NCBI GenBank assembly: GCA_963665265.2
Contig: OY762224.2
Coordinates: forward strand, 434,001 to 498,000
Direction of reading: 5' to 3'
Source: CAXXHQ01 sp963665265
Lineage (GTDB): Bacteria > Planctomycetota > Planctomycetia > Pirellulales > Thermoguttaceae
DNA length: 64,000 bases
Below, piece after piece: positions 1-8,287 of this stretch; position 1 is the first letter of the stretch; every line of letters starts with the position of its first letter. A program made the position numbers and the translations under genes. The notes below the pieces were generated by a model. It did not search any database and was not told the origin of the DNA. It was given only the letters and a program-made list of their open reading frames with translations.

Positions 1-63
1 TTTTCCCGTGTTTTCCATAGGTTTTCGCTGACGAAACAAGCGTTCCTCCTGGAATCCGTTTTT

Positions 64-1149
64 ATGTTGAATACCGTCGTCAACATACCCCTTCCAGGTA
101 ATCGATTTTCAACGCCTTCGGGCAGTCAAAACGCATTGGCGGCCGAGTCGCAGGAATCGTTTTTGGCCGGTCCGGAAAATCGATTGGTCGAAGCGGTGGT
201 TCGCGCGGTGTTGGAAAATGACGCTCGGATGTATAGTCCGATCGTTCTGCACGGCGTGAGCGGGACGGGAAAATCGCATTTAGCGCTTGGTTTGGCCGAC
301 GCCTGGAAATCGGGCGCGACGCGGCGAAAAGTCGTGGTGACGAGCGCGGTCGATTTCGCCCGAAATTTGGCGGAGGCTGTGGAAACGCAATCGATCGACG
401 ATTTTCGCGCGGAGATTCGCCTCGCGGAGTTCGCCGTCTTTGAGGACCTCGATCATTTAGTCGAACGTCGCTCGGAAAAGATCAGCGCGCAAGAAGAGCT
501 TTTGCACGCGATTGATTCATTGATGAACAAAGGCGCATGGATCATCGTGACGAGCGCGGCTTCGCCGGCGACGATTGAGAATTTGCTACCTGGGTTAAAA
601 AGTCGTTTAGCGGCCGGTTTGACGGTGGAATTGGTTCCTCCCGGCGTCGAGGCGAGGCGGGAGATCATTCGAAACGCCGCGACGAGACGAAATATTGAGC
701 TTTCGGACAAAGAGACGGAGACGTTGGCGGAATCGTTTAAGGGTTCCGCTCCGGAATTGATCGGAGCGATCGCGCAATTGGAAGCGACTCGCGGAAGAGC
801 TGGACGAAAGATTGACGCGAAGTCGGTGCGAAGATTATTGGATGATCGAAGACCGCCGAAGCCGCCCACGATATCGGAAATTGCGTCCGCGGCGGCGAAG
901 CAGTTCGGAGCGCGGTTGACGGATTTACGAGGGCCGTCGAGGCAGCGGATCGTCGTGAACGCGAGAGACGTAGCCATTCATTTATCGCGAACGCTCAACC
1001 AATTAAGTTTAGAGCAGATCGGTAAATATTTCGGGGGCCGCGATCACACGACGATAATGCATAGTTTGCGGAAGATTGAAGGGTTATTAAAAACCGATCC
1101 GAATTTACGAAACGAATTAGAGCAGTTGGCGAAGAGGTTGAAAAAGTAG
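64..1149 (+). CDS. dnaA: Chromosomal replication initiator DnaA (short form)
   Basis: DnaA binds DnaA boxes at the origin and, in its ATP form, opens the duplex so the replicative helicase can load. The AAA+ domain starts almost at once, with Walker A GVSGTGKS at residues 64-71 and Walker B around FAVFEDLDHL at 123-132. The DNA-binding domain IV carries the signature GRDHTTIMHS near the C-terminus. At 361 residues it is shorter than the usual 440-500 because the N-terminal domain I (helicase and DiaA contact) and linker II are missing from this reading. The first in-frame ATG is used, with a weak GGAA about 10 nt upstream. The frame stays open to base 1 with no in-frame ATG, GTG or TTG, so a longer protein starting outside the window cannot be excluded. 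The dnaN-dciA-gyrB block follows. Confidence 0.93.
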   Translation: MLNTVVNIPLPGNRFSTPSGSQNALAAESQESFLAGPENRLVEAVVRAVLENDARMYSPIVLHGVSGTGKSHLALGLADAWKSGATRRKVVVTSAVDFARNLAEAVETQSIDDFRAEIRLAEFAVFEDLDHLVERRSEKISAQEELLHAIDSLMNKGAWIIVTSAASPATIENLLPGLKSRLAAGLTVELVPPGVEARREIIRNAATRRNIELSDKETETLAESFKGSAPELIGAIAQLEATRGRAGRKIDAKSVRRLLDDRRPPKPPTISEIASAAAKQFGARLTDLRGPSRQRIVVNARDVAIHLSRTLNQLSLEQIGKYFGGRDHTTIMHSLRKIEGLLKTDPNLRNELEQLAKRLKK

Positions 1150-1153
1150 TCGC

Positions 1154-1177
1154 GGCGGGACGTTATCCCGCCCTACA
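1154..1177. repeat. Hairpin repeat with CCTAC tail
   Basis: GGCGGGA, a 5-nt spacer, then TCCCGCC, followed by CTACA. The same hairpin-plus-CCTAC format recurs at 11684-11710 and 40269-40295. A close relative was the target site of the insertion sequence at 40.8 kb. Confidence 0.6.
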
Positions 1178-1185
1178 AGAGGCGA

Positions 1186-1194
1186 TGTGGAAAA
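1186..1194 (-). promoter_or_regulatory. DnaA box
   Basis: TGTGGAAAA on the plus strand is TTTTCCACA on the minus strand, an accepted variant of the TTATCCACA consensus. It lies 37 bp after the dnaA stop codon. Confidence 0.55.
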
Positions 1195-1318
1195 CTTTTC
1201 GATGGATTGTCGATAGTTTTGATTGCGAAAACGATCCATCAACAGCCGTCGGTCGGACTTTAGAAAAACAAAAAGCATCGACAATTTAGCGAGAAGAAAC
1301 CGACAAACGATCGACGCG

Positions 1319-1327
1319 TAATCCACA
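1319..1327 (+). promoter_or_regulatory. DnaA box-like 9-mer
   Basis: TAATCCACA differs from the TTATCCACA consensus at one base. It sits between the exact box and the A/T-rich tract before dnaN. Confidence 0.4.
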
Positions 1328-1499
1328 CGGCTTTTCGCGCTAAAGAAAAACGCAAATACTTAGTAGGTTGCCGGTTGCCGAGAGGGCGCCGAAGGTCATC
1401 GACAAAAGTCGGTCGCATATTACTGCTGCTACTGATATATAAATATATTAAGAGAGATATGAACGAAGGCCGAGAGGCCGAGAAACGCTCGGAGGAAAC

Positions 1500-2618
1500 A
1501 TGAAAGCCGTTTGCGAACGAGATAAATTGCTTCACGCATTTCAGACCGCGGCGAGCGTGGCGCCGACTCGAAGCCCGAAGCCTATTTTGCAAAACTTAAA
1601 GCTTGAGGCGACCCCTTCGGGGGCGACGCTAATGGGAACCGACTTGGAAGTCGGCATTCGGATGGCAGTCGAGGGATTTTCGATCGAGCAGCCGGGCAAT
1701 ATAGTTTTGCCGATCGCGCGGTTCGGCTCGATTTTGCGGGAGAGCGGCGATGCGCAATTGACGATCGAAAGCGACGGTCGCAAGACGTTCGTGCGCGGCG
1801 AGCGGAGCGAATTTCAATTGCCGTCGGAGAATCCGGACGAGTTTCCCGACATTGCGACGTTTAAGGAAAGCTCCTATCACGAACTGCCTGCGCGGTTTTT
1901 CCGCGAGATCGTTCGACGGACGACGTTCGCCACGGACAACGAGAGCAGCCGTTACGCCTTGGGCGGCGTGCTGATCGAGTTGCAGCCGGAGAGTTTGGTT
2001 GCTGTGGCGACCGACGGTCGTCGGTTGGCGAAGCAAGAAGGAGCCGCGCAGTCGGTCGGCGGTCATGCTTCGGGCGACAAGATGACGATTATTCCGACGC
2101 GCGCGATGCAGTTGATTGAAAAAGCGATCGCGTCGAACGAAGGGAACATTCAAATTGCGGCGCGTGACAACGACGTTCTAATTAAGAGCGACGCGACGAC
2201 GGTTTACACTCGCTTGGTTGAAGGTCGTTTTCCGAAGTGGCGTGACGTGTTTCCTCGACAGGATGGGATGACTAAGGTCGAGTTTACCGTCGGGCCGTTC
2301 TATACGGCGGTTCGTCAGGCGATGATCGTGACGAGCGAAGAGCGTCGCGGCGTCGACTTCACGTTCGGAGCGGGAAAGTTGACGCTTTCGGCGCATGGGG
2401 CCGAATACGGCGAGTCGCGAGTCGAATTGCCGATCGCTTACGACGGAACGGAGACTGCCGTCATGCTCGATCCTCGTTACGTCAATGATTTTCTCCGCGT
2501 ACTGGACGGAGAACGGGCGATAACGATGGCGATTCGCGACGGGGAGAGCGCGGTCGTTTGTTCGACCGACGACGGTTACGCCTATGTGATTATGCCGTTA
2601 GCTCGAGACGTGAAATAA
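1500..2618 (+). CDS. dnaN: DNA polymerase III beta sliding clamp
   Basis: The beta clamp forms a ring on DNA and tethers polymerase III and repair enzymes. The 372-residue length fits the family, with three tandem clamp folds of about 120 residues each. Recognisable pieces are the N-terminal KAVCERDKLLHAFQ, the central ATDGRRLAKQE segment and the C-terminal YAYVIMPL ending that closes the third domain. A strong Shine-Dalgarno, GGAGG about 6 nt before the ATG, fixes the start; this is unusual here, since many neighbouring genes lack one. It follows the candidate origin and precedes dciA and gyrB on the same strand, consistent with a replication operon. Confidence 0.96.
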   Translation: MKAVCERDKLLHAFQTAASVAPTRSPKPILQNLKLEATPSGATLMGTDLEVGIRMAVEGFSIEQPGNIVLPIARFGSILRESGDAQLTIESDGRKTFVRGERSEFQLPSENPDEFPDIATFKESSYHELPARFFREIVRRTTFATDNESSRYALGGVLIELQPESLVAVATDGRRLAKQEGAAQSVGGHASGDKMTIIPTRAMQLIEKAIASNEGNIQIAARDNDVLIKSDATTVYTRLVEGRFPKWRDVFPRQDGMTKVEFTVGPFYTAVRQAMIVTSEERRGVDFTFGAGKLTLSAHGAEYGESRVELPIAYDGTETAVMLDPRYVNDFLRVLDGERAITMAIRDGESAVVCSTDDGYAYVIMPLARDVK

Positions 2619-2655
2619 CGGAAAAGAAGTATGCGCGGGGGCAAGGGGGAAATAA

Positions 2656-2964
2656 ATGGCGACGCAGCGCGGTCCGCAATCGGTCGGCGAGATCCTTGCC
2701 GAGCTAATGGCTCGGAAAGGGTTTGCGCGCGTGAAGAGCGCCGACGCGTTAGAGTCGGCGTGGCGCGAGGCGTCGGGCGAGTTAATCGCCAAATATACGC
2801 GAGTCGGCGCGATCCGACGAGGAACGCTCGACGTAATGGCGGCGAATTCCGCGTTGTTGCAGGAATTAGGCTTTCAAAAACAAGAACTATTAGACAAATT
2901 ACGAAACCTTCTTCCACAAGAAGGCATTAAAAATATCCGCTTTCGCGTGGGAAACGTTTCCTAG
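2656..2964 (+). CDS. DciA-type (DUF721) helicase-loading protein
   Basis: This 102-residue protein matches the DUF721/DciA pattern: an N-terminal helix (SVGEILAELMARKG), a W-REASG segment near residue 33, and a compact KH-like half with GTLDVMAANSALLQEL and QELLDKLR. DciA is the ancestral bacterial loader or activator of the DnaB helicase in genomes without DnaC or DnaI. It sits between dnaN and gyrB, where many bacteria carry recF, often next to a DUF721 gene. No recF is present in the window. The start at 2656 gives the natural N-terminus; GGGGGAAATAA just upstream is a poor ribosome site. Family assignment is by eye from this short sequence. Confidence 0.8.
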   Translation: MATQRGPQSVGEILAELMARKGFARVKSADALESAWREASGELIAKYTRVGAIRRGTLDVMAANSALLQELGFQKQELLDKLRNLLPQEGIKNIRFRVGNVS

Positions 2965-3017
2965 GGAACATTCCTTTTTTGAGTATTTAGCGGATTCCGT
3001 CAACGGATTGGGAAGAA

Positions 3018-5531
3018 ATGGCAGACGAAAATCAAAACATACCGCAAGTTGAGGATTTAGCAGGCTATCGCTTGGAGCGAGTCGAGGAGGAGGCGGGTTA
3101 TAGCGCCAAGGACCTCGAGCATTTAAGCGACTTGGAGCACGTTCGCGAACGGCCGAGTATGTACATCGGCGACACGACGCCGCGCGGCCTGCATCACTTA
3201 GTCTATGAAGTGGTCGATAACTCGATCGACGAAGCGATGGCCGGTCACGCGACGGAAGTATCCGTCATGATCAATAACGACGGCTCAGTGACGGTCGAGG
3301 ACAACGGTCGCGGGATTCCGGTTGAAAAACACGAAGATCTCGGTTTTTCGACGTTGCAAGGCGTGATGACGGTTTTGAAGTTCGGCGGCAAGTTCAAGAA
3401 GGGCGCCTATCAGACGTCGGGCGGTTTGCACGGCGTCGGCGTGACGGTGGTGAACTTCCTTTCGGAATGGTGCGAGGTGGAAGTTCGCCGCGGCGGACAC
3501 GTGTATCAACAAGAGTACGAGCGAGGCGTGGCGACGGGCGAAGTGCGTCGCGTCGGCAAGACCGACAAGCGCGGCACGAAGACGACGTTTAAGCCCGACC
3601 CGCAAATTTTCGCCGTCACGAATTTTCAATACAACATTTTGCATCGCCGGTTGCAGGAGTTGGCGTTTTTGAATCGCGGCGTGAAGATAATTTATAAGGA
3701 TCAGCGTAGCGGCGAAGGGGAGACGTTCCATTACGAGCGCGGCATTCTCGAATTCGTCGAGCATTTGAACCGCGCGAGCGAAGCGGCGCACGAAGACATT
3801 ATTTACATTGAAGGCGGTTTGGACGGCGTATCCTGGGAAATCGCATTGCAGTATTCTTCGGAATACACGGAGAACGTGCATTCTTACGTGAATAACATCT
3901 GCACGACGGAAGGCGGGACGCACGTATCGGGTTTCCGCGCCGCCATGACCCGCACGATTAACGCCTACGGCAAAAAAGAGAACATCTACAAGGATATGAT
4001 TCCTTCGGGCGACGACTGCCGCGAGGGTTTGACGGCGGTGATTTCGATTCGCGTTCCTGAGCCGCAGTTCGAGGGTCAAACGAAGACGAAGCTCGGCAAC
4101 GGCGAAATTGAAGGGATCATCAACTCGGCGGTCGGCGATTATCTTTCCAAGTATTTGGAGGAGAATCCGAAGACGGCGAAGGTGATCGTTCAGAAGGGTC
4201 TCTTGGCGGCCGAAGCGCGCGAGTCGGCTCGAAAGGCACGGCAGTTAGTTCGCGAGCGAAAGAACGCCCTGACCAGCGGAGGCTTGCCGGGCAAGCTTCG
4301 CGACTGCACGAGCAAAGACGTCGATCGTTGCGAATTGTACCTCGTCGAGGGAAATTCCGCCGGCGGAAGCGCGGAAGGGGGTCGCATGCGCGAGTTCCAA
4401 GCGATTCTGCCGTTACGCGGTAAAGTCATCAACGCTTACAAGGCGCGCGACGACAAAGTGTTGGCGAACGAAGAAGTTCGCAGCATCATTTCGGCGATGG
4501 GATGCGGAATCGGCGACGAGATTGACCTAACGAAGCGTCGTTACGGCAAAATCATCATTATGGCCGATGCCGACGTCGACGGTTCGCACATTTGCACGTT
4601 GCTTTTAACGTTCTTTTATCGCCAAATGTACTCCTTGGTTAGGGCGGGACACGTCTACATCGCGCAGCCTCCCCTTTTCCGCGTACGGCAAAAGAAAGAC
4701 GTGTATTACGTGCAAACCGAGGAGGAGATGAAAACGCAATTGCTCAACGCCGGTATGAAAGACGCCGTGTTCGAACCGGGCGACGGTCGGCTGATCGAAG
4801 GGCAAGAAATGGAGCGACTCTGCCGCACGCTCGCCGCGCTTGAGGAGCCGTTGGTGGCGTTGGAGCGTCGCGGAATAAGTCTTCGCGCGCACGCCGGTCG
4901 GCAAGATCCGACGACGGGCCGATTGCCGATGTATCACGTTTTTCTAGGTCGTCAGGAGCATTGGTTCACGACGCGCGAGAAATTCGACGAGTTCATCGCC
5001 GCCAACGAGGCGGAGACGGGCGAAGAGTTGAATTTATCCGATGAAAACGGCGATGCGCCTCAGCAAACCGCCGAGGAAATCGAGGCGGCGGAAAAAACCA
5101 CTCGGCTTCACGTCGTCGAATTGCACGAAGTACGCTCGATCAACTCGGGATTGGCGGAGCTTCGCAAAATGGGATTCGAGATCAACAGCCTTTTGCCGCA
5201 AGAGCGGACGGGCATAGAAACGCCTCGCTACCTTGTTCGTCGCGGCGAAAACTACGCCGGTTTGGACGACCTTCGCGACCTGTTGAAGACGATTCGTTCG
5301 GCCGGCGAAAAGGGTTTGCAAGTAACCCGATTCAAAGGGTTAGGCGAAATGAACGCGGACGAGTTGCGGGATACGACCCTCAATCCGGAACGACGGACGA
5401 TGTTGCGGGTGACGATGGAGGATGTGGGAGCGGCCGACGGTTTGTTCCGCATTTTGATGGGCGAGAAGGTTGAACCGCGTCGCGAGTTCATTGAAAAGCA
5501 CGCGTTGGAAGTGCGAAATTTGGACGTTTAA
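3018..5531 (+). CDS. gyrB: DNA gyrase subunit B
   Basis: GyrB is the ATPase subunit of the type II topoisomerase that adds negative supercoils. The GHKL ATPase domain shows EVVDNSIDEAMAG, DNGRGIPV and GLHGVGVTVVN. The TOPRIM domain shows EGNSAGGSA and DADVDGSHI. The C-terminal end has TRFKGLGEMN and the closing ALEVRNLDV. At 837 residues it is slightly longer than the E. coli protein, with an inserted segment of about 160 residues between TOPRIM and the C-terminus. The usual EGDSAGG motif reads EGNSAGG: Asn446, codon AAT at 4353-4355, takes the place equivalent to E. coli Asp426. Arg467 is at the Lys447 position. A sulfatase-fold gene follows within 22 bp. No gyrA is present in the window. 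Confidence 0.97.
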   Translation: MADENQNIPQVEDLAGYRLERVEEEAGYSAKDLEHLSDLEHVRERPSMYIGDTTPRGLHHLVYEVVDNSIDEAMAGHATEVSVMINNDGSVTVEDNGRGIPVEKHEDLGFSTLQGVMTVLKFGGKFKKGAYQTSGGLHGVGVTVVNFLSEWCEVEVRRGGHVYQQEYERGVATGEVRRVGKTDKRGTKTTFKPDPQIFAVTNFQYNILHRRLQELAFLNRGVKIIYKDQRSGEGETFHYERGILEFVEHLNRASEAAHEDIIYIEGGLDGVSWEIALQYSSEYTENVHSYVNNICTTEGGTHVSGFRAAMTRTINAYGKKENIYKDMIPSGDDCREGLTAVISIRVPEPQFEGQTKTKLGNGEIEGIINSAVGDYLSKYLEENPKTAKVIVQKGLLAAEARESARKARQLVRERKNALTSGGLPGKLRDCTSKDVDRCELYLVEGNSAGGSAEGGRMREFQAILPLRGKVINAYKARDDKVLANEEVRSIISAMGCGIGDEIDLTKRRYGKIIIMADADVDGSHICTLLLTFFYRQMYSLVRAGHVYIAQPPLFRVRQKKDVYYVQTEEEMKTQLLNAGMKDAVFEPGDGRLIEGQEMERLCRTLAALEEPLVALERRGISLRAHAGRQDPTTGRLPMYHVFLGRQEHWFTTREKFDEFIAANEAETGEELNLSDENGDAPQQTAEEIEAAEKTTRLHVVELHEVRSINSGLAELRKMGFEINSLLPQERTGIETPRYLVRRGENYAGLDDLRDLLKTIRSAGEKGLQVTRFKGLGEMNADELRDTTLNPERRTMLRVTMEDVGAADGLFRILMGEKVEPRREFIEKHALEVRNLDV

Positions 5532-5552
5532 TTTTTGGCGCGTGTAATTTTA

Positions 5553-6761
5553 ATGAACGTCATTTGCCTTGTCGTCGATCGATTGCATGCCGGTTATTTG
5601 GGATGTTACGGTAACGGATGGATTCGGACGCCCGCCGTCGACCGGTTGGCGACCGAATCGTATTTATTCGATCAGGCGTACATCGATTCGCCCGCGCTAA
5701 CGAGCGTATATCGTTCGTATTGGACGGGGCAGCATGCGCTCTGTCCGCACGATGCGCCGGAGGCTCGGCCGACTTTACCCGGCGCCCTGCGGTCGTTGGG
5801 TTTTTCGACGGCGTTGCTTTCGGACGAGCCGGAATTGACGAAATGCGTCGGCGCGGGGGAATTCGACGAGCTTTTGGCGATCGATCCGCCTTGGAATCGA
5901 GAAGCCGTCACGGAGATTGAGCAAACGCACTTAGCGAGTTGCTTCGTGGAAATGATCGATTATCTTGAGTCGGCCCCGCAGAAGTTTTTCCTTTGGGCGC
6001 ATTTAGGCGGATTAGGAACCGTTTGGGACGCTCCGCTCGAACTCCGGCGCATGTATCAGGACGAAGGAGATCCCGAGGTTCCGACGGCGATCGATGCGCC
6101 GGATCGGATGCTTGACGAAGATTTCGATCCGGACGAACGGTTGGGGATTTCGCAATCTTACGCCGGTCAAATATCGGTCTTCGACGCCGGTTTGGACGCT
6201 TTGCTCGGCTTTATGGAAAGCGCCGGGTTGTCGAAAAACACGGCGCTCATTCTGACGTCGCCGCGCGGTTATCCGTTGGGCGAGCATCGGCGAGTCGGCC
6301 AGTGCGACGACGCGCTGCATAATGAATTGGTTCAAGCGCCGCTATTGATTCGTTTTCCGGACGGACTGGGGGCGGCTCGGCGCACTCAAGCGTTGACCGA
6401 GCCGAGCGATCTTTACGCGACGATTTTGGATGCGCAAGGATTCGCCGTTCCGGATTTGCCGAGCGGGACGAGTCTAATGCCTGTTATTCGCGAAGAAGTA
6501 TACGCGGTGCGCGATCGGTTGTTGATCGGCGAGTCGCGAAGACAACGGGCTCTGCGGACTCCCGGTTGGTACTATCTCCTCGGCGCTCACGGCGAACTCT
6601 ACGCCAAGCCGGACGATCGTTGGGAAGTGAACGACGTGTCGAATCGCTGTATGGAAGTGATGGAATGTTTGCACGACGCGATGACGCTTTCGGAGCAGAC
6701 GTTACACAGCGGCCGACTGGCCGATCTTCCGGCGTTGAACGAGGCGTTGCTGTCGCAGTAG
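5553..6761 (+). CDS. Sulfatase-fold protein, probably catalytically inactive
   Basis: The opening MNVICLVVDRLHAGYLGCYGN and the following TPAVDRLA match the alkaline phosphatase/sulfatase superfamily, and about 400 residues is a normal length. The active-site elements are broken. The formylglycine motif C/S-x-P-x-R reads T-S-V-Y-R at residues 50-54. The metal-binding Asp-His-Gly of the usual SDHG motif reads Pro237-Arg238-Gly239 in TSPRGYPLGEH, although the LGEH that normally follows is kept. The second early acidic metal ligand is Arg10. This suggests a pseudoenzyme or a very diverged hydrolase. A TTG at 5535 could add six residues; the ATG at 5553 places the conserved strand at the N-terminus. 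It lies directly behind gyrB and may be co-transcribed. There is no signal peptide, so the product is probably cytoplasmic. Confidence 0.8.
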   Translation: MNVICLVVDRLHAGYLGCYGNGWIRTPAVDRLATESYLFDQAYIDSPALTSVYRSYWTGQHALCPHDAPEARPTLPGALRSLGFSTALLSDEPELTKCVGAGEFDELLAIDPPWNREAVTEIEQTHLASCFVEMIDYLESAPQKFFLWAHLGGLGTVWDAPLELRRMYQDEGDPEVPTAIDAPDRMLDEDFDPDERLGISQSYAGQISVFDAGLDALLGFMESAGLSKNTALILTSPRGYPLGEHRRVGQCDDALHNELVQAPLLIRFPDGLGAARRTQALTEPSDLYATILDAQGFAVPDLPSGTSLMPVIREEVYAVRDRLLIGESRRQRALRTPGWYYLLGAHGELYAKPDDRWEVNDVSNRCMEVMECLHDAMTLSEQTLHSGRLADLPALNEALLSQ

Positions 6762-6908
6762 GCATGCAACTTGATTATTCCGCGTCCGACACATGCACAT
6801 CGGGATATGGATAATCGCTCTTTCTACCAAGTCGAATTTGAAACCGCGCGTTTGGCTCTATATTTCTTGAGGCGAAAGCCTCGAAAATCAGAGGGACTGA
6901 GGAGTCTC

Positions 6909-6960
6909 CCCAGGGCGTTGTCCTGAGCTGGGCGAATTGCAGGGCCTTCGGCCCAAACGG
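6909..6960 (+). repeat. Dispersed hairpin repeat, left of the KAP island
   Basis: An imperfect inverted repeat (CCCAGGGCG ... GAGCTGGG) is followed by GGCGAATTGCAGG and a UUCG-type hairpin GGGCCTTCGGCCC. A degenerate copy in the same order lies at 8185-8237. Just upstream, GAGGCGAAAGCCTC (about 6871-6884) is another perfect hairpin. Confidence 0.55.
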
Positions 6961-7021
6961 CGCAAAAATTCTCGCGCGGATGTGCGGAGAAGATTTCTAA
7001 AATATCAAAGACCGCGTCGCT

Positions 7022-7921
7022 TTATACGCTCCACTCGTCGGAACTTGGGTCACTTAACAATCGCGGAAGTTCTCGTACACGCTCTTCGACAATTTCCAAA
7101 CGCTCTTGAAAATCATTCCGAACTCGCAACGCCAAATCGCTTTCCGACTGATCCTTTAACCGTTCGACTGCCGCATTCATCTTATCAATCGCAAAATTGA
7201 CCGTCATTTTCTCTTGCAGAAATTGGACGTTCCGCGGCATCCAACCGGCTTCATTGATAAGGCTATCATTCCCCCAAAGACAAGGCTCGCTCCGCCCGCG
7301 AGAGCAAAGATGATTTTCTCCCTTTAAATACGCCAATCCGGCGAGATACTGAATTGCCGCCACCGCTCTTCCCGGCGTATCGAGCGACCACCACGCATCC
7401 CACAGCAAATCTATTCTGGGCATAATGAGCCCCAGCGAATTGAAACGCCTTAGCCAGCTATAGGTCAGCGTAGTAGGCTTGACGTAGTCAAGACCGCGCT
7501 CTTGATCTACTCGTACTAAAAAACTATCACGGAAGAAATCAAAGACGTAAGCCGATTGCTTCGGCGATAGCATTTTAGTGAACACATTCCCGTGGAAGAC
7601 GCCGTAGTGAAATTCCGAATCGCCATGCGAGCATGATTCGTTTTTCATCAACGTCTCGTGCCAATCCATGAGACAGACCGGAAACAAATAGTTGAACAGT
7701 TCCGGCTGGAGGTTAGAGTAGGCGAGATCGTGGAAATAGTACCAAAGGTCGGAAAAATCGATTTCCTCCCAAGGCGTAGCGGCTAGCTTGTGCAATTTTT
7801 CATCGAGATAATCAAACTGCCGCTCGGTGACCGTAAGGGGCGGGCGAGGATTGTTGAATATCAGGCGAAGTCGCTCCCAAGATATATTCGATAAGATTTC
7901 ACTTCGGATTTTGGATTTCAT
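7022..7921 (-). CDS. Protein of unknown function (299 aa), KAP island
   Basis: I do not recognise this family. The 299-residue protein has no signal peptide or membrane segment. The middle is rich in aromatic residues and His/Cys (WYYFHDLAYSN, MDWHETLM, CSHGDSEFHYGVFHG), followed by a YVFDFFRDSF segment and a Trp-rich LLWDAWWSLDTPGRA. The C-terminal third (about 230-290) is charged and likely helical (ERLKDQSESDLALRVR, RLEIVEERVREL). The ATG at 7921 is the first Met. Its upstream gap carries a copy of the promoter cassette also found before the KAP NTPase gene, which lies upstream on the same strand. The shared cassette suggests co-regulation and perhaps a joint function; this is inference. 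Base composition looks more A/T-rich than the GH57 genes nearby. Confidence 0.72.
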   Translation of the reverse strand: MKSKIRSEILSNISWERLRLIFNNPRPPLTVTERQFDYLDEKLHKLAATPWEEIDFSDLWYYFHDLAYSNLQPELFNYLFPVCLMDWHETLMKNESCSHGDSEFHYGVFHGNVFTKMLSPKQSAYVFDFFRDSFLVRVDQERGLDYVKPTTLTYSWLRRFNSLGLIMPRIDLLWDAWWSLDTPGRAVAAIQYLAGLAYLKGENHLCSRGRSEPCLWGNDSLINEAGWMPRNVQFLQEKMTVNFAIDKMNAAVERLKDQSESDLALRVRNDFQERLEIVEERVRELPRLLSDPSSDEWSV

Positions 7922-8108
7922 GCTCCCCTACTCCATTCCAAACAATTTTCGCGATGAGAACGCCAAGATCGCAGAGAGATAGACGCACCAACGTGGATCA
8001 CTTTCCTTGCCGTTTTCAGGGATGGTTTTCGCAAGGTTCGCTCCTTGGTACGCAAAGGAATGACGCCCGTCGCCTATGGGGAAGCTGGAGAAAAGAAATA
8101 CCAAAGTC

Positions 8109-8137
8109 ATTTTGGCAATTTTGGAGAGCGTTGTCAA
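8109..8137 (-). promoter_or_regulatory. Sigma70-like promoter, copy 1
   Basis: Minus strand: a perfect -35 TTGACA (TGTCAA at 8132-8137), a 17-bp spacer and a -10-like CAAAAT (ATTTTG at 8109-8114). The surrounding roughly 50 bp nearly repeats the region before the KAP gene (11226-11254). It would drive the 299-aa gene. Confidence 0.5.
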
Positions 8138-8184
8138 AACGATTGGCCCGTTGGACCGAAGATTTCTGGTTGCGGTTCTTCGGC

Positions 8185-8237
8185 CCCCAGAATGTTATCC
8201 TAGGCTCGGCGAATTACAGGCCCCTTCCTCTCAAACG
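8185..8237 (+). repeat. Degenerate copy of the 6909-6960 hairpin repeat
   Basis: It keeps the order CCCCAG, GTTATCCTAGGCT, GGCGAATTACAGG and CAAACG seen at 6909-6960. The inverted arms have decayed. The two copies bracket the 299-aa gene. Confidence 0.45.
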
Positions 8238-8287
8238 ACTAAATAAGTCACCAAGACACAAAGGACGCGAAAGAGGGCACGGAGACG

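Larger units (their letters stand above)
1150..1499. other. dnaA-dnaN intergenic region, candidate oriC part
   Basis: This 350-bp gap holds no gene. It has one exact DnaA box (TTTTCCACA, minus strand, 1186-1194), one single-mismatch box (1319-1327) and an A/T-rich tract with ATATAT-type sequence at about 1434-1460 just before dnaN. A hairpin repeat lies at 1154-1177. The dnaA-dnaN gap is a frequent site of bacterial origins, so it is a reasonable oriC or accessory-origin candidate. Two boxes are few, and the main cluster could lie upstream of dnaA, outside the window, where a box-like TTTTCCATA occurs at 11-19. Confidence 0.45.
7922..8287. other. Intergenic region between island genes
   Basis: No convincing gene lies here. 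The gap holds, on the minus strand, the second copy of the promoter cassette (8109-8137), a degenerate hairpin repeat (8185-8237), and at about 8252-8285 a fragment of the dispersed repeat that reads like CACAAAGGACGCG. A 69-codon minus-strand frame (7928-8137) begins inside the promoter cassette and is judged to be a leader or relic. Confidence 0.5.

Noticed and set aside
1419..1460. DnaA-trio element beside the A/T-rich tract
   Set aside because: Triplets like CAG/TAG occur on the minus strand, but their order relative to the A/T tract and the boxes does not fit the described arrangement.
7928..8137. 69-codon minus-strand frame upstream of the 299-aa gene
   Set aside because: It starts inside the duplicated promoter cassette, and its beginning resembles the equally untranslated sequence before the KAP gene. 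No family features.
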